DNA from: Gerris lacustris | Lineage: Eukaryota > Arthropoda > Insecta > Hemiptera > Gerridae | Length of the DNA: 64,000 bases | Direction: 5' to 3' | NCBI GenBank assembly: GCA_951217055.1 | Contig: OX578282.1 | Span: 25,821,657 to 25,885,656 of the forward strand | In this document: one piece after another, positions 33,625-45,500 of the stretch | Layout: each line of letters begins with the position of its first letter | Position numbering within the stretch: the stretch's first letter is position 1 | The notes under the pieces: generated by a model | Seen by the model: the letters and a program-made list of their open reading frames with translations, nothing else | Databases searched by the model: none | What the model was told of the DNA's origin: nothing | Made by a program: the position numbers and the translations under genes

Positions 33625-34675
33625 CTAAAAAAAAAAGAAATAGTACATATAGATTAAAATAAACAGAAACAAAAATTATATTTATTCAAATGAATGTGAT
33701 AGCTAGTAACTTAAGAAAAAATTAGATCAATTAAAATTTTCATTTATTTAATTTTTATCCTATGGCTTAATGGTCTAAGGTGTAAACTAAAACCAGCTGA
33801 TAATATTAACCGAAGAACAAATAAGCTATAAAACTTCCAATTTATAGATACCAATTTTTTTTATCGCAAAATCAAGAGACTACGCACCAAGTTTCATTAA
33901 TTTACTGACTATATTAAATATTATATTTTAATTATTTGCATAAAACTCAATACTTAAATTATGATTGAAGATGATAGATTTTTTATTTTATTATTTTTTT
34001 TGTTAAGTCTTAAGGACAATAATGATTTCATGGAACTTTACTAATAGTGGATAAAATTTTAATGACAAAATTGATTAATAGTTTAATTTTAATAAACTGA
34101 TCAACATCAACGGATTTTAATGGAGGCAGGTCCGATCTGCTAAATAAAACCAGTCTCCACAGTAACAATGTCATAATAATGCTCTCATACCCCAGTCTGA
34201 TTCCGACCCCTACCTTAGCCTTTTCCGTTGATTAACACGGCAACTGCAAAACATACTGCTTGGTTTTCAACATAAAATTTCTCTTAATAACAAGCATCGA
34301 ATTTTTATAATGTATTCCTAACCCTTCCAGAATTGTACACGTCTTAATACATAGAAGAACTTTGTACCTTAAGGCCTACTCTATTCCTTGGGTATAACTT
34401 TTGTCTTTGTGTATATTCGTACACCCCTCTTATAACAACTAAGCGGTCATTCTGATGCCATCAAAGAGGTTTATTGGAGTTTGCTGAAGTCTTTACTGTC
34501 GTCAATAGATATAATTAGATGTCTAGAGTAAAAAAATATTTCCTAAAAGAAAGAACTTTAGTTTTGAGGGATTTGAACAAATCACCCTGCACCTGACCTT
34601 GGAAAATACTGGCTGCATTATAATCTCCTATCCTTATGAAATAACATGTTGACTATATCAACACCTAGTATTATT
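33625..34675. other. Upstream flank of the photolyase gene
   Basis: It should contain a non-coding first exon and promoter, since the UTR begins at an acceptor at 33624. I could not locate the donor partner. No other gene is seen. Confidence 0.4.
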
Positions 34676-34677
34676 TT

Positions 34678-35218
34678 GCTTCCGAGCTTACCGAAGGTAA
34701 CGAAAACATTGTGTTCACTTTTGAGAACGAAAAAATTTTATGCCTCCGATTTTAAAAATTCCAAGACAGAAACCCGTTTCAGACATCAGGGAACATTTTT
34801 GGTCTCGTGTCTGTCTGTCGCTCTGTGTGTCCGCGAATTATGAAACGTGCGACGATAACTTGAGTAAATGTCAACCGATTTTGATGAAATTTGGTAGACA
34901 TGTTCATTTTACCAATGCCCAGGACGAGTTCGTTGGACAACGTTATCCGTCCAAGCGTTCACGAGCAACGCTCGCGTAAACGTGAACTTCAAATTTAAAA
35001 TTGGAATTTTGGGTCGGGAAAAAAATCTAACTTCATCTATTCAATGAGACAAACATGTTTTTCAAATACAATGTTTCAGTAAAACCAACAGCGACACCGC
35101 TGTGAAGTGTTAAAGATCGCTAAAACTATTAATAGTTTTTACACAATAAACATTATAACAATAAAGTACATGATAGGATGCGAGGAAGCTATGTGCCACA
35201 CTAATTAGCAGTCTATTT
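34678..35218 (+). repeat. R1 interspersed repeat, long plus copy 2
   Basis: Near-identical over its length to 29091-29660, but with a much shorter TCTG tract (34808-34820). The flanks differ, which fixes the unit at roughly 540-570 bp. Confidence 0.85.
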
Positions 35219-36538
35219 ATTTTGAAATAGTTTAGTAAAACTGTGATTTTAATTTTATTTAAAAAAAAAACACAGGATTGTCAAACACCTATATGGACAT
35301 TCCCTATGTAGATATTTTCCCCCTGTGGTTCAGCTTGTTACTTTTCCTTGCATTTTTATTTATTGAGCAGACTTTGGACTTCTTTTATTGATGATTATTA
35401 TTTATTTATTATTGGCTGAGATCTTTTATTAAAAAAATATATATATTGATTTTACCTTATTTTATTGGTTTTATCTATTTATTATTATTAATATTAATTA
35501 ATAGAGACCTGCGGCTTCAACCACTTTAGTTTACCTATCACTTCACTAATGTTTCCTAACTAAAGTAGTCTATTGTGGCTTTTTGACAATGAACTGATCA
35601 ATTTTACTCTTATAATTTGTATTCATCAATGTATCCTAACTAAAGTGGTCTATTGTGGCTTTTTGACAATCAACTGGTCAATTTCACTCTTATCAATTGT
35701 ATTCATCAACAAAAATAAACGTCATCTTATTTTTACCAACATAAAAACTAGCAGCATATTTAAAAAAAAGTAATAAGTAATTTGTTTCAATTATGAAATA
35801 CATTTTTATTTAAGAAAAATAATAATTAATAGAAAGAAGAAGAATCTGTAATAAAATAGAAAAAAGAAAGAAGAGTTTTTACAATGAAATTAAAAATAAT
35901 CAGTGTAAACTGAGTGGCCTCAATAAGAATATGAGTGTAATTTACAAGTGTACATAGGAGTCATAGTTAGTTAGTCTGATCATTGCTTTATATAGCCTTG
36001 CAATCATAACACACTACTCCTAGACCTTCATAGTAGAATCTAGAAGTGCAATAACCCTCCTTACTTCCCTTTTTCAACTTTCTATCATTGCATTCATTAA
36101 CAACACCTATAAATATTTCACTTTTAATTACATCCAATTAAAATTATTTACTTCATGTTTTCTTTGGGGGGGGGGGGATTTTAATAAATGGTTATTTACA
36201 TCCTTAATTGAAGTTTATTTTTTGTCTGATACTAAGATATAGTTATATTTTTAATGTTATTTAAGATATTTTATGATTAAAAAAGAAAGTTAAATAACCT
36301 TTTTGAATAATTAAATCCTCATCTAGACATTAAACAAAACCTTGAGTTTAATGGCAGAGAGATGAAATACTTATAAATTAATGAACAAATCAATACATGT
36401 ATAAAATGGCTGATCCTTTTTATCCTTCTAATATACCTGTTGCTTTTAAATGAGTAAAACAAAATTGGTTGGTCTGAGGACAATGGTGCACCCAGGATTA
36501 CAACAAATTAAAGTGAACACCAGTCTACCTCCTATTAC

Positions 36539-36825
36539 ATTCTAACTTCCTGGCACTATATTGAAGAGCGTCACATTTTGCATGGCGTTTATTGAAACTT
36601 CAGCCCGCCTAAAGTCAAAATATTGTACTATGAAAACTTAACTACCTCTTGTTAAATCCTAACTTCCTGGCACTATATTGAAGAGTGTCACATTTTGTAT
36701 GGCGTTTATTGAAACTTCAGCCGGCCTAAAGTCAAAATATTGTACTATGAAAACTTAACTACCTCTTGTTAAATCCTAACTTCCTGGCACGCTATTTAAA
36801 AGTGTCACATTTTTGTGTCGCTTTT
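36539..36825 (+). repeat. 118-bp tandem repeat, ~2.4 copies
   Basis: Units start at about 36539, 36657 and 36775 with CTAACTTCCTGGCAC. The first two are nearly identical, and the third is truncated and diverged. Confidence 0.85.
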
Positions 36826-37945
36826 TTGGGTGACAGAAATTTCTTCTGTATCCATAGAGCTTATCGAAAACATAACCATGAAAAAACTTTATACACATAG
36901 TTTTCACAATTTTTTTTGATATTTTTTTGTTTAGTAAGATTTGTATTCAATTCAAGGGAACATTAAAATGTTTTTTTTTTTTTTTTTTTTTTAATTGAAT
37001 ATTTTGCATTCTGTGGCTGCCAGCAAGCTGGTTAAAATAACTTTTTAAATTTATTTTTTACTTAGGGTTGCTCCAAAATTATTTTATTTGATGTTAGTTC
37101 TAATTTAGTCGTTTAGGGTGTATTCAACAAACTCTTCTACTTCTCAAATATGATATATTTTGACCATTAACCTGGTCATCATCATGCCTATAGATCAAAA
37201 CTTTTTTTTATATATTTACTTTTTTACTTACATAAATATTTCACTGAGTATAAAAAATATTGTTTATTATAAAAAAAAATATTTAAAAGTTAGTTCTAAT
37301 TATTTGTTTAAGTGGTTCTTTTTCCTCCAGAAGAAGCCTGTTTATCAAGCTGTCATAGTACTAATGGAAACCACATGTTGATTTTACTCAAGAATAATTT
37401 TTTTTTTTCTTTTTTATCTGAAGGAAAATTAACTTCTTAGAAATAGTTCTAAAGTTTACATTGGAAGAAAGGGGTTTTAATCTTTAAAATGAAATTTTAA
37501 TTTTTAATCAAAAACTGCTTTAAAAAATATAATAAAATAACATTTATTTTGATAATACAAGATTAGAGATCATTACAAAAATGAAAGAAGAAGATCTCTG
37601 CAAATGTCTCTATAAAACTTTAATGCATCAATATTTTAACATTCTTGGTTGTTAGATTGGTTTGTTTTATTTTAATAATAATAATCTTTATTAATTTGTT
37701 GTTATTTTCACCCTCTAATACTTCATTTAAATCTAAAGTGCAAATATTTTAGAATTATTAGTTTTATTTGTTGCCACTGAAAACAAAACTGTAGTAGTTT
37801 GTATCATGTTATAATTTATTGTGAAAAGGTCTACGGAGAAAGGTAATCAATTACTCTTTAAGAAAACAATAAATAATTGATCGTGGTTAGATTTTTTAAC
37901 ATCAATAGTTCTCTTTATTTAATAGTTTTAGTCTCTTATTAATAT

Positions 37946-38131
37946 AGTATGCGCGATACAAGTTGTGACTTTATGACACTCAGATTGGCCAACCTAAATG
38001 AGGAAAAAAATAAAACCACAAATTCAAAATCCTGACCTCTCTTGGCTCCCCACCCTAATTTTTCGGATTTTCCTGCGCTGTCAAAAGTCACAACTGGTAA
38101 TGTGCTAAATGTAATTTTTCCGCATATATAA
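37946..38131. mobile_element. Decayed TA-type MITE related to 44925-45134
   Basis: The left part is TAGTATGCGCGATACAAGTTGTGACTTT and the right part, inverted, is CAGTTGTGACTTTTGACAG. The internal order matches the elements at 27066 and 44925. Confidence 0.5.
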
Positions 38132-39819
38132 TGTATAAACCCTTTGGCAGGCCAAAGCCCTAATGCCAAGAGTTAGTTAATAATTTCTGTGTGATTTTTT
38201 AACGTGTATAGTTACTCTAACTTTACCCTGTATCACCATGTAAATCAGTAGCTGCTACTGTGAAGAGGCAACAAACGTGTGTATGTCAACTGTAAGGTTT
38301 ATACAACTGATGTACCAACAAACTAACCCTGTAAATCTACTTCATTATTAGCTCCTTGTCTAACCTGGGCCCTCAAAAGGCTATTGCACCATGGAGATAG
38401 TTTAAGTGTTTGAAACTAGTCATCATAATATAGAAGTTGTTTTGTTTGACGAAATCTCGAACAACTAATTAAAAAATACCTTCTATGACGGCTTCGCATA
38501 CTTCCGGAACAATTATTTTGATATTTTAATCAGCTACATTAGGCTCTTATACGAATCACCTGAAGATAAATATTGGAGAGTGCCAGCCAATCTTACTGAT
38601 AGTGTGTATCTCATTATTGGAGATTTTAGGAGCTACAAAATAAAGAAGTTCTTCAAAGTCAGTTTTTGTAAGTCTGAATAAATTGTGGAGCAAGCTACCA
38701 CCGTTTAACATTATGTTGTCACCATAGATTTTCCTATTTTTAAAAAAAACTTCGTTTTTTGGGAATGAGTCACTATTAAGACGAAAGCAGCGCTAACACC
38801 AGCAGCAATGTCTATAACTTAATGAATTTGACTTATTTTGTTTTGGACGTGCAACATTACTGACAGCATGTAACCAGATATATGTTCTTGTGTCTCAACA
38901 AATGTTTGGCAAAATGTAGATAAATGGCTCCAACACTTTATATCCCAGTATATTCAAGGCTTAAGACTTCAGCCCAATATAATTTTTGTTTTAGATTCTT
39001 CCCCCGAACACATTACCTTGTGTAGAAACAGGTCAACACTTTAGGACTTAGCTTTCCTTTGTTACACTATACAATTATTACCAAGACCCTTCCATCAAAC
39101 GGTAGAAATTTGGTTAATGCCTCTATCTTTTCTAACTATTCTAGTTAAATATCATTTATTTTTAAGACTGTAAAATAGGTTAATCTATTGCAATGTCCCA
39201 GTGATTATAATATTCTTAATATTTTATACAAAAGCTTCTGCATAACCAATTGGGCGAAAAATTACCAGGGCTAAACCAATTTTCCTGATATTTATTTATT
39301 TAATAAATTTGAGTGAAATAGTCTACTAACTCATGGTTAAAAGAACTTCTTCGAGTGGTATAATCAACCAGATTATCAATATATTACAGTTTAAAATCAC
39401 CCGCTAACAATCAAAGTTAATCTGAAGGTTTAGGGCGATACAGCCAGATTGTTTGGCATGATTTATACAATTTTAGATATAATGTCCCTTTGTCAAAACA
39501 GTGCATTCGAGTGAGGCCCTATCCACTTTTCTAAGCCCCTCTCCAAAGTGACTTATTCTTCAGATATACCAGTCAAATATGAAATATATCGATTGGGTTT
39601 CAGCAGAACATCTGACTTTTATTACAATAAAAATGCCCGAAAGACACACAATATCTCAACAAATATTAAAGACAGCCATTTTTATCCTCTTCGTCAATAA
39701 CTGCTTGCTCAAAATAAAACATTTTAGCAGGGCAGGTTCAAGTGGGGGTGCAGAGTACTGATGGTAGTTTTCAGGCAACCACCAAGACAGAGCAAGCTAT
39801 GTATTTTAATTCTCTAGGA

Positions 39820-40552
39820 CAGCGGGTCCCAAACTGTAGTCGGGATCGTGTCCAGTGGTACGCACCGCATAAATATTTACGGTTGTTAGGAGTGTATTCA
39901 TCCCTTATATTATATACCACAAAACCAAGTATGGAAACAGATTGTCCTGCGTTGAGGATGATTTGTGTTTAAAACTCAGCCCCATCACGCCTGACATTGT
40001 TAGTTAGAGCCAATTATTGCAAGCACATCTATCCCATTTACCTGCCTAACCACATTGTTTATTCGGACGTATTATTTCATTATGATCTTTATGATTTTAT
40101 TTTTTTCTTTAATATAGGTAATTTATATTAATATTCTACGTTATTTTTTTTGTTTGAATTTGATTTTCTTACATGTTTTTGTTTTTTTATAAAAAAAAAT
40201 ACACTTATTATTTAGTTCTTTTTAGTTTAACAATCATCCTCAAAAACCTACTCTCTATCCAGGGGATTGATGGTAAAACAAATAATGATGCAGTATTCTG
40301 GTCGGGTCCAACTTAAATTTAAAATAGTTATCGTATTTAAAAAAAATGTGATATGCCCACCCTTTTTGTATTAATTTATAGCCCTACGTTTTTGAGCCTT
40401 TAAAACTCAAAAATTTTCCAGGGAAGGCCCCCCAACTCCCGTTTTTCTTCTATAAAAACCCCCTGGTTGTTCCTGTATTAACATCAGTGGTAAATAAAAA
40501 AGTCAAGACATATATTAAGTGGTACGCCACCAAAAAAGTTTGGGAACCCCTG
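39820..40552. mobile_element. Non-autonomous hAT-like element, 733 bp
   Basis: The left terminus is CAGCGGGTCCCAAACTGTAG. The right terminus, reverse complemented, is CAGGGGTTCCCAAACTTTTT. The flanking octamers CTCTAGGA (39812-39819) and ATCTAGGA (40553-40560) differ at one base. The internal sequence has no transposase. Confidence 0.82.
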
Positions 40553-40560
40553 ATCTAGGA

Positions 40561-42519
40561 GAATACTACAACGACCTTCTTAGGAATACATATTTTTATC
40601 TATTGTTTAAGAGTTATAATTTCAACTGTTTTTATCATCCCATTCATGGTACAAAACAACGAAAAGAAACAATATTTTCTCAAAGGTTCCTATCTATATT
40701 AAGAAGCTTCTACATTGATGCTACAATAATAACAAACAACTTATTTTATACATTAAATCACTAAATGCTCTGGCAGGAATTAATTCTCTCTCAGATTAGA
40801 AGTAGTAGTTTAGAAATGTAGCAAGATTTAATCTAATTTAGAAGTTGCAACACATACAGGCATAACTGGTCAAATTCCTTTCTTGAATTCCAATTTTTAC
40901 CCTCCCTGCTTAATTAGTACAAAAGAACCAAATTCAAATGATACCCTTATGTAACTAGAGACTTATTAAATATTCAAGGCAATGATTTCTGAGTGTATAT
41001 AGGTCTGGGATTGGAGTAGACAAGCCTATAAAACATAATTCCACTGTTTAGTTCAGTTTATGTTATAGAAAACTATGTCGAGGATTTTCGATTTCTAAAA
41101 CATTTGAAAATTCTTGGTTTGAATCGAAAAGTTTAAAAAATATCTTATCAGAAATAAGACTAGCCTGCGAATTGAATGTTCGATTACATCTTAATAGAAT
41201 TATACACGACATTAATACGTTTAATATATAATTCAAGTGCATCCTGTTTCCTAATTAATCGGTTGTGCAAGTATAGCGTCTACCTACAACAACGACAGAT
41301 ACGTTCTAATATTTTACCTAATCTTTTAATAATTCCACACAAAAATAAACAGTAGATACCTATATGCTTTTGCTTCAAAATTCGATTGAACTAACCGGAA
41401 ATTCTTTCGATCTTACCTCATAAAGCGAGAGTAAAATAAGAGAAAAGATAAATGATAGGAAAGTTTAATCAAGAATCAAGGTAATGCATCAAAAAATTGA
41501 GAGATACCTCTGCAAATACACGCTAAAGATAACCTTGTGGCGCTCCTCTCCACCGGGCCGATAAAAACCACCGCGCTATAAGCTATTTTCGTTTAATAGT
41601 ATTTCTAAACGTTATAAAATCAATTCAACAATGCGACTCTTGTTAGATAAAACGCTGTTAGTTTTTTTTTTTAAAAAAAGAACCTATCCGACGACACGCA
41701 ATTATCAAGCAAACTAGCAATAGCTAACTGGCAAACTGACTCTCGGACAAGTTCGAGACAACCTAAAATAATTCGTGTTCCCTGAAAAGCGTCCAATCTC
41801 TGATCGAAGAACCTTATTATTAATTCTTGTACATAAAAAAAAAGAGGCGTCATAATTCTTAAACAGATGTTTCGTAAATAAAAGTACAAAAACTAAAGCT
41901 AGGAGAGAGAGCCTAAAGTATAATAATTATGCGGTTAAAATATTGAAAAGATTATGGATATGACCTGTTTACAGTTGGACAATGAGCGGGGGGGGGGGGG
42001 ACCTAGGGGAGGAGCTAGAGGCTCGAAGTGGGGGTAAGGAAAAAGTCGCTTGAGCTTTCAGAATTTGCTCTCTTCATTTTCATACGTGGTAGCAGATACT
42101 TCGTCAGCCGCCCTCATAGACACGCTTCGTCTCAAAGTTTACATTATATTTTGTTATTTGTGCATTCTGTGAAATCCGAGTGCTCTTGATTTTTTATATA
42201 CTGTTTTCTATTAATTTTCATCGGGTTTATATAATTTTCCGTGAGATTTTTACTGCGGAGTTTGTTCGTTTGAAACGCCATATTTTATCTCGGTTCCGTG
42301 GGTCGCGTTGTGTTGGCCAGACTGAATCTCTCGGAAAGGTCCGTTCAAGTTTCGCTACATTTGTCGATCGCAGGCCGAACCCGTCGCACGGGACCCCCGT
42401 CGACCTGTCGGTGCTCGACTACGATTCTAATGGACTCCGGCCACCTTTCCTGATGTTTCTACCCGCGAGATCTTCGCCTCCCGGTCCGGACTGTTCCAGT
42501 ATCGATCACATCGTGAATA
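40561..42519. other. Upstream region of INTS6
   Basis: No gene is seen. GC content rises from about 42240 toward the INTS6 ATG, as expected for 5' UTR and promoter-proximal sequence. A 12-base G run lies at 41989-42000. The 173-aa frame at 42180-42701 overlaps exon 1 in another phase and is not considered real. Confidence 0.45.
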
Positions 42520-45500
42520 ATGACCATCATAGTTTTCCTGATAGACACTTCGGCATCTATGAATCAGAGGGCCTATTTGGGTGGACGCCCGACGCTGCTG
42601 GACGTGGCCAAGGGTGCCGTCGAAACGTTCGTCAAGGTTCGTTCGGATCCAAGAGTTCCGAGGCTCGGACGAGCCAGAGACCTGTTACTCAGATACTGTA
42701 GTACCCCCTCGGTTGTCATTTTACCCCTTGAGAGTCCCAAACACACTTAAAAACAAAGGGCGCCCGACTCCGATGTCAAATAATGTTTGTTATCGTTGTA
42801 TTCTAGGTCCGGCAGAGGTCCCCGGAGAGCAGGGGAGACAGGTACATGCTTCTGACGTTCGAGGACCCCCCTCACAACATCAAGGTGGGATTTCACTACA
42901 TCTTTCACGTTATCTGTTGCTTCAAATCTGTATTAATCAGTACCAAGATTAAATTGACGGGGGGCAACCTGTGTAGGGGAGGTTTCAACCCATAAACAAA
43001 ACTTTGGTAAAGCCTCATCTCCAAATATTATTCATATACCAGGTTCAAATCGTACATAGAAATAATTTTAATTATTTGTAGGCAAATACACAATTTTTAA
43101 ATTTTAATTATTTGTAGGCAAATACACATTGCCTACAAAATAATTTTGGATGCAGGTTGGACCCCGTCAACTAAATCTTTAGTGCCCTTTGATTTACTTT
43201 ATCCTCTATCTGATTATGTTAAGGCTGCCTGGAAAGAGAACTTGGCTACGTTCATGAACGAGCTGAAAAACCTTCGGTGTACAGGAATGACAACAATGGG
43301 TGCCGCACTGAAGCACGCATTCGACGTACTAAATATCAACAGAATGCAGACAGGCATAGATACATACGGCCAGGGCAGGAGCCCGTTCTACTTAGAGCCG
43401 TCTGTTATTGTGGTCATAACAGACGGTGGCAAATTGACCACTTCTACCGGCGTCCAAGACGAGGTGAGTTCAAATCCTACTGAGTCAGCAAGGGCTGTGG
43501 TAAACAAAAACATTGTTGTTGTTTAACCTTACAGTGCTGAGTGGGGGGTTAATCTTCTAATTTATGTTTTATGGTATTAAGAATCGTCTTCTTGAGTCAT
43601 CATGGGCCGAGTTTTCGTGTGTTAGTTTCACGACATGTCTAGGAAGAAAGTACCTCTTCAAACATATTATATTGATCTTCGCTCGCTCAACAAAGATTGA
43701 AATTATCTCTTTTTATCTTTGGGATGGCGGATTATGTTCCTATGAGTAAAATGATAACATTTAAATAAAGAATAGTTTATTAAACTACCATTATAAAATT
43801 ACACAAAATTGTTTATTGTTAGAGAAATATCAAATATCCTAGAAATTATCTTGGTAATATTTAACTTGAAGGTATTTTTTAAATTATATTCTTGATAAAT
43901 TGAATGTCAAAAACACGTTTGTGGGGATTTAATTGTACATTTAAAAAAAAAAAAAAATTATGACAAGCTGATTCATAATTTTATTAAAACAGTTTGCGTA
44001 ATGCTATTTTTCAAAATACATTAACGGGTTACTTTTAAGAAAGTTAGATACCATTGTTGACAAAAGACACTTTAATTGATTTGTTATTGTTTTGAATTTG
44101 AGGAAGGTTAAAGAGTCGTTACCTTTTACTTATGGGATTATCTATTTTTATTGAACTGATTACATCAGCATCTATTCATTGGATATTCCTGAATGCATTG
44201 CTATAATTGTCCAGGAGGCGTGCAAAAAAGTGTCTGACTAACATCAAGCTAGAATTTTGTATACAAGTCAATCTTTTAGCGCCTTTTAAGAATATGTGGT
44301 CTGCTAAGTTCGTCTGCGGGACATAGTTTGGCAATGGGCGTTTGAAAAAAACAAACTGGGGGGAGAGCGGCCTTGTCTCACCAATTATAGTGGACAATGT
44401 GATTTTCATGATCCTGAGTACAGAATTAGTTAGTAGACCGAAAATCAAGTTGATGTTAGTTTGTCCGTTGACAGGTGACCACTTTGATTTTTAGTAATAT
44501 TTGAATAACTAACCTATCAAGTGTGAAAATAACATCGACTTGATTATTTTGGTCTACTAACTAATTCTGTACTCAGGATCATGAAAATCACATTGTCCAC
44601 CATAATTGGTGAGACATGGCCGCTCTCCACCGTTTTTTTTTTTCAAACGCCTATTGCCAAGCTATGTCCCGCAGACGAACTTAGCCAACCACTTATTCTT
44701 AAAAGGCGCTAAAAAATTGACTTCTAAACAAAATTCTAGCTTGATGTTAGTCAGACACGTTTTTGCACGCTATCTCCTAGACTATAAGCCGTTATTGCAA
44801 AATACTCTGGTGATGTTTATCCACTGCGGTAACTTTTCAGGTGTTATTTATTTACTATTTTAGTAATTAAAAAAAAAATTGCATGGTTTGGCTATTAAAA
44901 ATATCAAAAACTCAGCTCCACCTACAGTATGCAAGTTGTGGGTTTTGACAGCCGGGAAAATTTGAAAAATTGGGATGGGCTGCTAATGAGAGGTCAAGAT
45001 TTTGAATTCAAGAAGGTCGGATCAACTACAACTAGACAAACAAAAATGTCACTAGCTCCACCCCTCCCTGGCTTTTTTCCTCATATAGGTTGGCAAATCT
45101 GAGTGCCAAAAGTCAACTTGTAATGTGCATACTGTAGTATCTATCATGTGTTTATCCGTTAAGAAGCCCTCTTACCTGGTCTTGGTTTAACTGGCCACTC
45201 ATCTGGGTGTGATAACTTATGCGACACCTTTTTTATCTGGCATATAAAAGTTCTGTCGACAACTGTTAAGTGAAGATATCTTTTGACACCTGTCTGCTGT
45301 AGATGACATTATGCTGTGTGGTGAGACTGTTAGTATTAAATGAGTTTTTCTTGTTACAAGTAAAATTTGGCTAAACTTATCTAGTTATCTGATCATAGGT
45401 TCTGTCCCTAGGTGGCTGTATCATAAAAGTTTTTCTACACCAATAACTTTAGAATTATTTTAACTAGGTAATATTTTCTAAGACAAATGGAGATCTCATT

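Larger units (their letters stand above)
35219..39811. other. Intergenic, repeats only
   Basis: No gene is recognised. Contents include a two-unit ~75-bp tandem repeat (35554-35710) and a 118-bp tandem repeat (36539-36825). There is also a fragment shared with 57360-57490 (37060-37195) and a decayed MITE (37946-38131). Short open frames here resemble no known family. Confidence 0.4.

Noticed and set aside
42180..42701. 173-codon plus-strand open frame
   Set aside because: It overlaps INTS6 exon 1 in a different phase and runs through the 5' flank. The INTS6 frame has clear homology.
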